Numbered from the stretch's first letter, positions 1-6,075 are shown. The stretch is 6,518 nt of DNA from an uncultured Shinella sp. (GCA_946481465.1 CAMLOC010000218.1:1-6518); one strand, 5' to 3'. Notes: a model not told the origin generated them from the sequence alone. Numbers and translations: made by a program.

Positions 1-1
1 T

Positions 2-34
2 GTCGCCAGGATCGCGGCAAAGCTCTCGGCCTGA
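2..34 (+). CDS. Possible 3' end of a gene cut by the left edge
   Basis: One plus-strand frame reads VARIAAKLSA and then a TGA stop. Nine of its ten sense codons end in G or C, which is the codon bias of the clear genes in this window. The other two plus frames have poorer third-position bias. Only ten residues are visible, so no product can be assigned. A minus-strand frame is also open from an ATG at 93 to the window edge (it would end ESFAAILAT at the edge), but it has no ribosome binding site and mixed third positions. The GC-rich hairpins at 67-103 would suit the space between two converging genes. This call is tentative. Confidence 0.22.
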   Translation, partial: VARIAAKLSA

Positions 35-66
35 GGTTCTCCTGAAGCGTCGTCGGTGAAGAGGGT

Positions 67-103
67 GCGGCCCGTGTCGGGCCGCGCCCGCATATGCGGG
101 CGC
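67..103. repeat. Two adjacent GC-rich hairpins, possible factor-independent 3' end structure
   Basis: The first hairpin has arms 67-74 (GCGGCCCG) and 78-85 (CGGGCCGC) with a three-base TGT loop. It abuts a perfect 20-base palindrome at 84-103 centred on CATATG. They lie 19 bases or more beyond the stop of the minus-strand gene 122-718. Neither is followed by a clear run of T on either strand, so they are not classic intrinsic terminators. They may still stabilise mRNA 3' ends or help termination. A smaller inverted repeat (GATCG/CGATC, 110-123) overlaps the stop codon of the neighbouring gene. Confidence 0.45.
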
Positions 104-121
104 CCGCCGGATCGGGAACGA

Positions 122-718
122 TCAGTAGATCCCGACCTTGTCCGGCTCGAAGCCGCCGGCCTTCAGTTCCTTGCGGAAGCGGACGACCAGCGCGGCAAAG
201 GAGCCGAGCGGCTGGTAGGCGCCGTTGCTGTTATAGGTCGCCCCGACCCCTCCCACGCCCCCGAAGCCGTGGCGGCCGCCGTCGTCGAGCATGGTGACAA
301 CCTGCGACTGGGCGGTGTTGAAGAGACTGGCATTCACCGTGGTATCGCCCATCTTCTGACGCAAGGCGCCGAAGAAGCCGCCGACACCGCCGCCATGATT
401 TGTCATCTTGTCGGAAAAGGTGCGGCCCACCGCGGAAATCGCATTGTTCGTGTTCGTGCTGATCGACTTCTGCAGGTCCGACGAGATGTTGACGATGCCG
501 ATATAGCCGGTTTCGGACAGTTCCTGCGGGATGTTGCCCTGGATGAACCAGTCGTTGAGGAAGGCAGCCTGTCTCTTGCTGCGGCTTTCATGGAAGGCCT
601 CCACCAGCAGGAAGAAGATCGCCTGATCCTGAATGAAGCGGGTGGTGCAATAGTTGTAGAAGGTGTTGCGACGCTTCGGGGTGTTCGTATAGGTGCGAAA
701 CTCGTTGATACCAGCCAT
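122..718 (-). CDS. Hypothetical protein, 198 aa, Asn/Gln-rich with glycine-rich segments
   Basis: I do not recognise a family. The gene is supported by a GAGG ribosome binding site 7-10 bases before the ATG at 718. The protein composition is coherent, and overlapping frames give only Arg/Ser/Pro-rich shadow translations. The N-terminus (MAGINEFRTYTNTPKRRNTF) has no signal peptide. Residues 28-45 hold a short hydrophobic stretch (AIFFLLVEAF) that is too short and polar-flanked to be a confident membrane span. The middle is rich in Asn, Ser and Thr (about residues 77-107). Two glycine-rich loops follow, GGGVGGFFG near 109-117 and GGRHGFGGVGGVGA near 147-160. The C-terminus is basic and charged (RFRKELKAGGFEPDKVGIY). 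There is one cysteine. The gene is monocistronic as far as can be seen: 166 bases separate it from tRNA-Leu, which is transcribed away from it. An AT-rich block (ATATT ttc AATAT, 768-780) about 50 bases upstream may belong to its promoter. Cytoplasmic location is inferred from the lack of a signal sequence. A phage or structural-protein origin is possible but not shown. Confidence 0.75.
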   Translation of the reverse strand: MAGINEFRTYTNTPKRRNTFYNYCTTRFIQDQAIFFLLVEAFHESRSKRQAAFLNDWFIQGNIPQELSETGYIGIVNISSDLQKSISTNTNNAISAVGRTFSDKMTNHGGGVGGFFGALRQKMGDTTVNASLFNTAQSQVVTMLDDGGRHGFGGVGGVGATYNSNGAYQPLGSFAALVVRFRKELKAGGFEPDKVGIY

Positions 719-884
719 GTCCTGCCTCGAATATGCATTGGCCGCGGGATGGGGAACCTCGCGGGAATATTTTCAATATCGGCGGCACAATGCCATGAGT
801 GCCGGTTAAGATTCGATGAAAGGCGGGGCGGCGCCCGAAGGCCCCCTTGCTTTTCCGCCGAACATGTCCAAGAAAAGCGCCGGA

Positions 885-969
885 GCGGGCGTGGCGAAAC
901 TGGTAGACGCAAGGGACTTAAAATCCCTCGGCCTTGGCCGTGCGGGTTCGATCCCCGCCGCCCGCACCA
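885..969 (+). tRNA. tRNA-Leu (anticodon UAA)
   Basis: The 85-base gene folds into a full class II tRNA. The acceptor stem is GCGGGCG (885-891) paired with CGCCCGC (959-965), followed by A and an encoded CCA (967-969). The anticodon stem is AGGGA/TCCCT around the loop CTTAAAA (917-923), giving anticodon TAA at 919-921, which reads UUA and UUG. A long variable arm (CGGCCTTGGCCG) is typical of leucine tRNAs. The T arm is GCGGG TTCGATC CCCGC. The D arm carries the usual GGTAGACGC. No clear intrinsic terminator follows. In this GC-rich genome UUA codons should be rare, so this tRNA probably serves few codons. Confidence 0.97.
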
Positions 970-1220
970 GTTCCGCCGGGACAGTCATCCGGTGCCGAAA
1001 GGGCGATTCGCCGTTCGCAGGGGGCGGATTCCGGTCGCCGCCGGCTGTTGCGGCGATGCTTTTCCGCCGGTCCCTGCCCGAAATGTGCCGGCCCTGCAAC
1101 ACATGGCCGCTTCCGTCAGTGCCGGCGAAACACAATCGGAAGTGGCTCTCTTGCCAGTTGAAAAAACTTTCGCTTTTTTAGCGCCCGATGTTTCAACCTG
1201 AAGCACCTTGGGGGGCGCTC
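970..1220. other. Untranslated region between tRNA-Leu and the next gene
   Basis: About 250 bases hold no convincing gene. The first 170 bases are GC-rich with several short, imperfect inverted repeats but no T-tailed hairpin that would end the tRNA transcript. The last 65 bases become AT-rich around 1157-1180 and presumably contain the promoter and leader of the gene at 1221. No clean -35/-10 pair could be read. A small regulatory RNA cannot be excluded. Confidence 0.5.
1157..1197 (+). repeat. Nested inverted repeat in the leader of the gene at 1221
   Basis: GTTGAAA (1157-1163) is complementary to TTTCAAC (1191-1197). Inside it, AAAAAA (1161-1166) faces TTTTTT (1174-1179), and CGCT (1171-1174) faces AGCG (1180-1183). 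These overlap, so they cannot all form at once and could offer alternative folds. The block is the only AT-rich patch in this intergenic region and ends 23 bases before the preferred ATG. It could be an operator, a leader structure or promoter DNA. The arms are short, so chance is a real possibility. Confidence 0.35.
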
Positions 1221-2039
1221 ATGAAATTCCCGAAGTACCTGACGAAAGCCTATCTGCAGAAGACCTACGGTTCGCTGAACGGTGTCGGCGATTTCACCGT
1301 CAAGCTGACCAAGTACAGCCTGACCTCCACGACGCTGAAGGCGACCGTGGAGATCGACAGCAGCTTCGGCGACAGCACCACCAGCATCCTGATGAAGGTG
1401 GGCAAGACGACGACGAGCCTGTCGGTGAAGATGCAGGGCGAAGGCTATAGCAGCACGCTCGCCTATTCCACCGCGCAGACGAAGGCCGGTGTCACCATCA
1501 AGGCGACCTATACCGACAGCTTCAAGACCAAGATGAACTACAGCCTGAACCTCGAGAAGGACGGCGATTTCAGCAAGTTCAAGCTGGTCTACGCGCTCGG
1601 CACCGAGAAGATGACCATCACCTCGACGAAGATTTCCGGCGACGTGGTGACGTTCAAGGCGGTGGACGGCGACGGCGACGTGATCGGCACCGCCAAGCTG
1701 AACCTCAAGTCCTACGGCACCTATTACGACAAGAGCGACAAGTATTTCTTCGAATCGGCCAAGACCGCCGAACTCTTCAGCAAGCTCCAGCTGAAGTTCA
1801 CCGGCATGAAGAAGAAGGCCGCCGAGCTGGCGGACGACGATCACAGCGGCGCCGATGCCTTCGTGTTCAAGAAGATGGCGGCGGCCGGCAGCGATCACGG
1901 CGATGCGGGCTTTGCCGCGCGGCCCTTCGCCATCGACGACGCCTCGGATGCGACGGGTTCCGACGCGTTCGATTTCCTCGCCTCGCAGGACCACGGCCAC
2001 GCGGTCCACGCGGCCAAGCATGTGCCGGACCTCTTCTGA
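1221..2039 (+). CDS. Hypothetical protein, 272 aa, possible type I secreted protein
   Basis: I do not recognise a named family. The start at 1221 (MKFPKYLTKAYLQ) is preferred because a G-rich ribosome binding site (GGGGGG, 1210-1215) lies five bases upstream. An in-frame ATG at 1188 would add 11 residues but has no binding site. Residues 1-195 are rich in Thr, Ser, Lys and Tyr, with alternating polar and hydrophobic residues that suggest beta strands. A DGDGDVIG segment (about 149-156) resembles a calcium-binding Asp loop. Residues 204-272 change character: Asp, His and Ala are abundant, with GADAFVF (210-216) and GSDAFDF (246-252). The protein has no cysteine and no N-terminal signal peptide. 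These traits match proteins exported by type I (ABC/HlyD) systems, whose signal is at the C-terminus, and GADxFVF followed by DFL recalls the end of RTX-type proteins. That export route is inference, since no transporter genes are in the window. A strong terminator begins 22 bases after the stop, so the gene is probably transcribed alone. Confidence 0.8.
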   Translation: MKFPKYLTKAYLQKTYGSLNGVGDFTVKLTKYSLTSTTLKATVEIDSSFGDSTTSILMKVGKTTTSLSVKMQGEGYSSTLAYSTAQTKAGVTIKATYTDSFKTKMNYSLNLEKDGDFSKFKLVYALGTEKMTITSTKISGDVVTFKAVDGDGDVIGTAKLNLKSYGTYYDKSDKYFFESAKTAELFSKLQLKFTGMKKKAAELADDDHSGADAFVFKKMAAAGSDHGDAGFAARPFAIDDASDATGSDAFDFLASQDHGHAVHAAKHVPDLF

Positions 2040-2061
2040 GCCGGCTTGAGACGACATGACG

Positions 2062-2095
2062 AAAACGGCGGAAGCGGCAGCGCTTCCGCCGTTTT
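2062..2095. terminator. Bidirectional intrinsic terminator
   Basis: A perfect inverted repeat pairs 2062-2076 with 2081-2095 (15 bp, arm AAAACGGCGGAAGCG) around the loop GCAG. On the plus strand the stem ends in TTTT followed by CGTTTTG. On the minus strand it likewise ends in TTTT. It sits between two converging genes, 22 bases after the stop of the plus-strand gene at 1221-2039 and 14 bases after the stop of pit, and can serve both. Confidence 0.9.
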
Positions 2096-2109
2096 CGTTT
2101 TGAGTGGCC

Positions 2110-3117
2110 TCAGCCGGCGACGGCGTTGATGACGAGGTAGAAGAGGGCGGAGATCGCGGCGGCGGACGGCAGCGTGACGATCCACGCGACGACGATGTTG
2201 CCGGCGATGCCCCAGCGCACGGCGGTGACGCGCCGCGCGGCGCCGACGCCGACGATCGCGCCGGTGATCGTGTGCGTGGTGGAGACCGGGATGCCGAGCC
2301 AGGTGGCGGCGAAGAGGGTGATCGCCCCGCCGGTTTCCGCGCAGAAGCCCTGCATCGGGTTGAGGCGGGTGATCTTCGAGCCCATCGTGTGCACGATGCG
2401 CCAGCCGCCCATCAGGGTGCCGAGCGCCATGGCCGCCTGGCAGGTGATGACCACCCAGAAGGGCACGTAGAATTCACCCCCCAGATAGCCCTGCGAATAG
2501 AGCAGCACGGCGATGATGCCCATGGTCTTCTGCGCGTCGTTGCCGCCGTGGCCGAGCGAGTAGAGCGAGGCCGAGATGAACTGCATGATGCGGAAGGTGC
2601 GGTCGACGGCGAACGGCGTCTGGCGCACGAAGAGCCAGGACACGGTGAGCACGAGGACCAGCGCCAGCAGGAAGCCGAAGGCGGGCGACAGGAAGATGGC
2701 GCTCGCCGTCTTGATGAGGCCGCTCCAGACGACGGCGTCGAAGCCGGTCTTGGCAAGACCCGCGCCGACCAGGCCGCCGATGAGGGCGTGCGAGGAGGAG
2801 GAGGGGATGCCGAAGATCCAGGTGACGACGTTCCAGATGATCGCGCCCATCAGCGCCGCGAAGATGACGAGCGGGCTGACGATGTCGGGATCGATGATGC
2901 CCTTGCCGAGCGTCTCGGCGACATGCAGGCCGAAGAACAGGAAGGCGATGAAATTGAAGAAGGCCGCCCACATGACGGCATATTGCGGGCGCAGCACGCG
3001 CGTCGAGACGATCGTGGCGATCGAGTTCGCCGCATCGTGCAGGCCGTTCAGGAAATCGAACAGCAGCGCGATGCCGACGAGGCCGACGAGCAGCGGGAAG
3101 GCGAGGGAGGCGTCCAT
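2110..3117 (-). CDS. pit: Low-affinity inorganic phosphate transporter, PiT family
   Basis: This 335-residue inner-membrane protein imports phosphate, in characterised bacterial relatives as a metal-phosphate complex driven by the proton gradient. Family signatures are clear. NGLHDAANSIAT (about 24-35) holds the conserved Asp and Asn of the first repeat. GIPSSSSHALIGG (103-115) follows, then SLGHGGNDAQKTMG (187-200), and GIPVSTTHTITGAIVG (275-290). The two halves thus show the inverted-repeat pattern of PiT proteins (PHO4 domain), with about ten hydrophobic segments. The length fits the short rhizobial form rather than the roughly 500-residue Escherichia coli PitA. The ATG shares its first base with the stop codon of the upstream DUF47 gene (TGATG), which implies translational coupling. 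In Sinorhizobium meliloti the same pair, orfA-pit, is the low-affinity phosphate system and is repressed by PhoB. The Pho-box-like site at 3785-3813 suggests the same control here. Confidence 0.97.
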   Translation of the reverse strand: MDASLAFPLLVGLVGIALLFDFLNGLHDAANSIATIVSTRVLRPQYAVMWAAFFNFIAFLFFGLHVAETLGKGIIDPDIVSPLVIFAALMGAIIWNVVTWIFGIPSSSSHALIGGLVGAGLAKTGFDAVVWSGLIKTASAIFLSPAFGFLLALVLVLTVSWLFVRQTPFAVDRTFRIMQFISASLYSLGHGGNDAQKTMGIIAVLLYSQGYLGGEFYVPFWVVITCQAAMALGTLMGGWRIVHTMGSKITRLNPMQGFCAETGGAITLFAATWLGIPVSTTHTITGAIVGVGAARRVTAVRWGIAGNIVVAWIVTLPSAAAISALFYLVINAVAG

Positions 3118-3761
3118 CAGACGTTCTCGATCACGATACCGCTGATTTCATTGGCGACGTCCTCGAAGCGGTCGACGACCTTCTCGAGCTCGCCATAGAT
3201 CTCGCTGCCGATGATATAGGCCATCGGATCGGTCTTGCCGTATTGCCGGAAGAGGTCCTTGAGGCCCTGGTCGTGCAATTCGTCCGAGCGGCCCTCGACG
3301 CGGGTGACCTCCTCGGCGATCGCGCTGAGGCGGCCGGCATGCACGCCCACCTTGTCGAGCAGCGGAATGGCCTCGGCCACGAGATGGGCGGCCTTGACGA
3401 CGGCTTCGCCCATTTCCTGCATGCCGGGCTGGAAGCTCGTCTGCTCGTAGAGGCGGATGGTCTTGACCGTCTTGTGCATCATGTCGATGGCGTCGTCCAT
3501 CGACTGGATCAGGTCCTTGATGTCGCCGCGGTCGAAGGGGGTGATGAAGCTGCGGCGCACGGCGAGCAGCACTTCGCGCGTGATGTCGTCGGCCTTGTCT
3601 TCCAGTTCGACGATGCGGTTGCAGTGTCTTTCCATCTCCGGCCCGCCGGCAAGGAGCGCCTGGAGCGCCTCGGCGGCGCCGACGACGGTGCGGGAATGTT
3701 GCTCGAAGAGATCGAAGAAACGATCCTCGCGCGGCATGAGTTTGCGAAACAGCGAAAGCAT
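3117..3761 (-). CDS. DUF47 family PhoU-like protein, partner of Pit
   Basis: The 214-residue product is an all-helical cytoplasmic protein of the DUF47/PhoU_div (TIGR00153-like) family, equivalent to OrfA of the S. meliloti orfA-pit operon. It probably modulates the Pit transporter encoded next to it, by analogy with PhoU acting on phosphate uptake; its biochemical role is not settled. Visible family features are the start MLSLFRKLMPREDRFFDLFEQ and PhoU-type acidic helices with ExxxD or DxxxD pairs (E54/D58 in ELEDKADDI, D89-D93 in SMDDAID, D197/D201 in VVDRFEDVANEI). It also has the conserved segment TPFDRGDI (74-81). The length is normal for the family. The start is preceded by AAGGGG only one base from the ATG, an unusually tight spacing, but the N-terminus matches the family and no better start exists. 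The gene is first in the operon and its stop overlaps the pit start by one base. Confidence 0.95.
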   Translation of the reverse strand: MLSLFRKLMPREDRFFDLFEQHSRTVVGAAEALQALLAGGPEMERHCNRIVELEDKADDITREVLLAVRRSFITPFDRGDIKDLIQSMDDAIDMMHKTVKTIRLYEQTSFQPGMQEMGEAVVKAAHLVAEAIPLLDKVGVHAGRLSAIAEEVTRVEGRSDELHDQGLKDLFRQYGKTDPMAYIIGSEIYGELEKVVDRFEDVANEISGIVIENV

Positions 3762-3784
3762 GGATGCCCCTTACGTGGCTGGGG

Positions 3785-3813
3785 TTGTCATGCCGCTGTC
3801 ATAATTGACCGTC
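3785..3813 (+). promoter_or_regulatory. Candidate Pho box (PhoB site) upstream of the DUF47-pit operon
   Basis: TTGTCAT (3785-3791) and CTGTCAT (3796-3802) are direct repeats whose starts are exactly 11 bases apart. The second is identical to the PhoB half-site CTGTCAT and the first differs at one base. A third, degenerate copy GACCGTC starts another 11 bases on (3807). The spacers are GCCG, which is less AT-rich than usual, and AATT. The site begins 24 bases before the DUF47 start codon and overlaps a plausible -10 element on the minus strand (AATTAT around 3801-3806). That position suits repression, as known for S. meliloti orfA-pit, where PhoB represses under phosphate limitation. The repression is inferred from that precedent. 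Confidence 0.7.
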
Positions 3814-3824
3814 TATCCGCTGAA

Positions 3825-3842
3825 AAGCGCTGATTCGCGCTT
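3825..3842 (-). terminator. Weak candidate terminator after the exported-protein gene
   Basis: Read on the minus strand, AAGCGC, a six-base loop and GCGCTT form a 6-bp stem, and the run of T reaches four bases. It lies about 45-60 bases beyond the stop of the gene at 3886-4464 and would separate it from the phosphate operon. The stem is short. It also overlaps the likely -35 region of the DUF47 gene, so it could equally be incidental. Confidence 0.33.
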
Positions 3843-3885
3843 GCCACAATTCTGTTGCGGATGCGGTAAACGGGCCGCGGCCGGC

Positions 3886-4464
3886 TCAGGGAACGATCTT
3901 GAAGGGCTGCTCGCTGATCGCGACGGCCCCGCTTGCGGCGTCGCGGAAGCGATAGCGCAGCACATAGTCGCCGGCCGGCGGGCCGCTGAGATTGAGCGTC
4001 AGCTTGGCGAAGACCTCCTGGTTGCGCACGCTGCCCTTGAAGTCGAAGGAGCCGAAGGCCTTCTGCTCGGCCAGCACCGTGCCCTTCGGGTCGAGCAGTT
4101 CCAGGTCGACGGTGAAATGCGATTCGAGCAGGCCGCCGTCGGCCGGCCGCCAGGTCAGGCCGACCGGCTCGACATAGGAGATCAGCGCCTCGCCGGCCTT
4201 GAAGCTCGCCTCCGGCCGCACCGCATACATGCCGTAGCCTTCCGGTGCCGCCGAGACGAACACGGCCTTGCCGATCGAGAAGGGCAGCGTGGCGGCGAAG
4301 GCGCCGAAGGCGTCGCGGATGGTGGTGTGCGCGCCCACCGTGTCGCCGGCGGCGGCCTGCTCCTCCGCCTTCCTGGCCGCGTCCGCAAGCGGGCCGGCAA
4401 GGGCGAAGGTGGGTGCGAGCGCGGCGACAAAGGCCATGCGCAACAGGGACTTCGACACGAACAT
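3886..4464 (-). CDS. Hypothetical exported protein, 192 aa, downstream of trkH
   Basis: The function is unknown. A start at 4464 is chosen because GGAGGAAG lies a few bases before this ATG and because it places a signal peptide at the N-terminus. An ATG 19 codons upstream (4521) lacks both. Residues 1-23 (MFVSKSLLRM then AFVAALAPTFALA) have a basic start, a hydrophobic core and an ALA signal peptidase I site before GPLADAARKAEE. No lipobox cysteine is present, so a soluble periplasmic or secreted protein is expected. Residues 24-60 look helical and Ala-rich. The rest, from PFSIGKAVFVSAAPEGYGMY onward, looks like a beta sandwich and ends in GDYVLRYRFRDAASGAVAISEQPFKIV, a pattern common in Ig-like periplasmic domains. 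The gene lies 69 bases after the trkH stop on the same strand, so co-transcription is possible. Its own strong binding site suggests efficient independent translation. A link to potassium uptake is only a guess from position. Confidence 0.85.
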   Translation of the reverse strand: MFVSKSLLRMAFVAALAPTFALAGPLADAARKAEEQAAAGDTVGAHTTIRDAFGAFAATLPFSIGKAVFVSAAPEGYGMYAVRPEASFKAGEALISYVEPVGLTWRPADGGLLESHFTVDLELLDPKGTVLAEQKAFGSFDFKGSVRNQEVFAKLTLNLSGPPAGDYVLRYRFRDAASGAVAISEQPFKIVP

Positions 4465-4533
4465 TCCGTCTTCCTCCAGCCGGTTGGGCGGCAGGATGCG
4501 AAGAAGCATGGCAACAGTCAAGAACGCCCGCGA

Positions 4534-6051
4534 TCAGCTCTTCCAGAAGAGCGGGGTCAGGATGACGAGCACGGTCAGGATTTCGAGACGGCCGAGCAGC
4601 ATCAGGAGGGAAAGCACGTAGAGCGCCGCGTCGTGGAAACCGGCGAAGCTGCCCGCCGGCCCGATCGCCTGCGTGACGCCGGGGCCGACATTCGACAGCG
4701 AGGTGGCGGCCGCCGAGATCGCCGTCAGCACGTCGTAGCCCATCAGGGCGAGGAGGATCGCCCCGAGGGCCGAGATCGCGACATAGGTGATGAAGAACAG
4801 GAAGACGCTGCGCTGGAAATCGGCGTCGACGGTCATGGAGCCGTAGCGCACGGCATGGATGCCGTCCGGATAGATCAGCCGGTAGAGGCCGGTGCGGATG
4901 AAATTGAACAGGATGATCAGGCGGTAGGCTTTTAGGCCCCCGGAGGTCGAGCCCGAACAGCCGCCCATGAAGGTGGCGACGAAGGCGAGCGCCACGATGA
5001 AATGGCCCCATTGCGTATAGTCGTCGCTGGCAAAGCCGGTCGTCGACAGGATGGATGCCACGGTGAAGAAGGAATGGGCCAGCGCCTCGTGGAAGTTGAC
5101 GCCGTTTTCCAGCCGCTGGAACACGCTCGCCGCGACGGCGAAGAGCGCGAGATAGCCGAGGAAGACGCGGATCTGTGGGTCGCGCCATGCATCGAGCCGC
5201 CCGCGCACGACGAAGAGGATGAGCAGCGAGAAGGGCAGGCTGGAGAGCGTCATGAAGAAGGTGGCGGCCCACAGGAGCGGCAGGCTCCCGAAATAGCCGA
5301 AGGAGGCGTCGTGCGTCGACAGCCCGCCGGTCGCCACCGTCGACATGGCGTGGTTCAGCGCGTCGAAGCGGCTCATGCCGAGCGCGGCGTAGACGACGGC
5401 GCACAAAAGCGTGATGCCGACATAAAGGGCGAGGAAGGCGCGGGTATAGCTGGCGATGCGGGCGAAAGGCTTGTCGGCCGTGTCGGACGATTCGAGCTTG
5501 AAGAAGGACATGCCCCCGACGCGCAGATAGGGCATGACGAAGAGGCCGAGCGCGAGAATGCCGACGCCGCCGAGCCAATGCAGCAGCGAGCGCCACATGA
5601 GGACGCCCGGCGGCGCGTCGTCGAGGCCGGTGATGACGGTCGAGCCCGTCGTGCTGATCGCCGAGACCGATTCGAAGAAGGCCTGCGCGAAGGTGAGGTT
5701 CAGCGAGGACAGCCAGAGCGGAATGGCGCCGATGATGCTGCCGGAAAGCCAGAGCATGTTGACGACGAGAAAGCCCATGCGCTTGTTGAACGGCGGCGGG
5801 CCGGCGCGCGTTGCCGCGGCCGTCGCCAGCGACAGGCCCCCGGCCATGAAGGCGGAGAAGAAGAAGACCTCCGAATCGGGATGGCCGTAATAGACGTCGA
5901 TGATGGCCGGGATCAGCATCGCCACGGAAAGATAGATCCCGCTGATCGCTGCGATATTGATGGCGGATCGGAAGATGGTGGCGTTCAAGTTCGGGTCTCG
6001 AAGCGGCCATGGCGGCCAGGGCGGGTGGTAACCGTCGCGTCGATATGCCAT
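4534..6051 (-). CDS. trkH: Trk/Ktr-type potassium uptake channel subunit TrkH
   Basis: TrkH is the potassium-translocating inner-membrane subunit, working as a dimer with a cytoplasmic nucleotide-binding TrkA ring; trkA is not in this window. The four pore repeats are visible, each with the filter glycine (numbering from the ATG at 6051): STTGST with G136, ATGGLS with G242, STTGFAS with G339, and SNVGPG with G456. Other family segments are HWLGGVGILALGLFVMP (from 158), GGCSGSTSGGLKAYR (363-377), and the end LLGRLEILTVLVILTPLFW. The start is uncertain. The ATG at 6051 gives 505 aa and has AAAGG only two bases upstream. A TTG at 5988 would start with (M)NATIFRSAINIAAISG and give 484 aa, almost the E. 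coli TrkH length (483), but has only a weak GAG upstream. The 21 residues between are Pro/Trp-rich and unlike TrkH. The open frame extends to 6267, but that would overlap the divergent ilvA start. Confidence 0.95.
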   Translation of the reverse strand: MAYRRDGYHPPWPPWPLRDPNLNATIFRSAINIAAISGIYLSVAMLIPAIIDVYYGHPDSEVFFFSAFMAGGLSLATAAATRAGPPPFNKRMGFLVVNMLWLSGSIIGAIPLWLSSLNLTFAQAFFESVSAISTTGSTVITGLDDAPPGVLMWRSLLHWLGGVGILALGLFVMPYLRVGGMSFFKLESSDTADKPFARIASYTRAFLALYVGITLLCAVVYAALGMSRFDALNHAMSTVATGGLSTHDASFGYFGSLPLLWAATFFMTLSSLPFSLLILFVVRGRLDAWRDPQIRVFLGYLALFAVAASVFQRLENGVNFHEALAHSFFTVASILSTTGFASDDYTQWGHFIVALAFVATFMGGCSGSTSGGLKAYRLIILFNFIRTGLYRLIYPDGIHAVRYGSMTVDADFQRSVFLFFITYVAISALGAILLALMGYDVLTAISAAATSLSNVGPGVTQAIGPAGSFAGFHDAALYVLSLLMLLGRLEILTVLVILTPLFWKS

Positions 6052-6075
6052 AGCCTTTGCATCGTCCAAACTCAA

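Noticed and set aside
885..969. tRNA 3' end as an integration attachment site
   Set aside because: No second copy of the tRNA 3' end and no integrase gene were found in the window.
56..1201. A 381-codon plus-strand open frame crossing the left region
   Set aside because: It reads through the tRNA-Leu gene and antisense to the 198-aa gene, and has no ribosome binding site or recognisable motifs.
1188..1220. Upstream ATG (1188) as the start of the 272-aa protein
   Set aside because: No ribosome binding site precedes it and it lies inside the inverted-repeat leader. The ATG at 1221 has a G-rich site at good spacing.
1116..2057. A 313-codon minus-strand open frame antisense to the gene at 1221
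   Set aside because: It lacks any motif, crosses the leader region and would start inside the terminator zone. The plus-strand gene has a binding site and a better protein.
2104..3198. A 364-codon plus-strand open frame antisense to pit
   Set aside because: It is highly charged (Asp, Glu, Arg, Gly) low-complexity sequence mirroring pit codons. Pit is certain on the minus strand.
4537..4552. Perfect inverted repeat (GCTCTTC/GAAGAGC) at the 3' end of trkH, considered as a terminator
   Set aside because: It lies within the last codons of trkH, has a two-base gap too small for a normal loop, and has no T run. It is explained by the codons for LFWKS.
3788..6010. A 740-codon minus-strand open frame spanning trkH and the exported-protein gene
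   Set aside because: It is an Arg/Pro/Ala-rich shadow in another frame of two well-supported genes, with no coherent protein features. Long open shadows are expected at this GC content.
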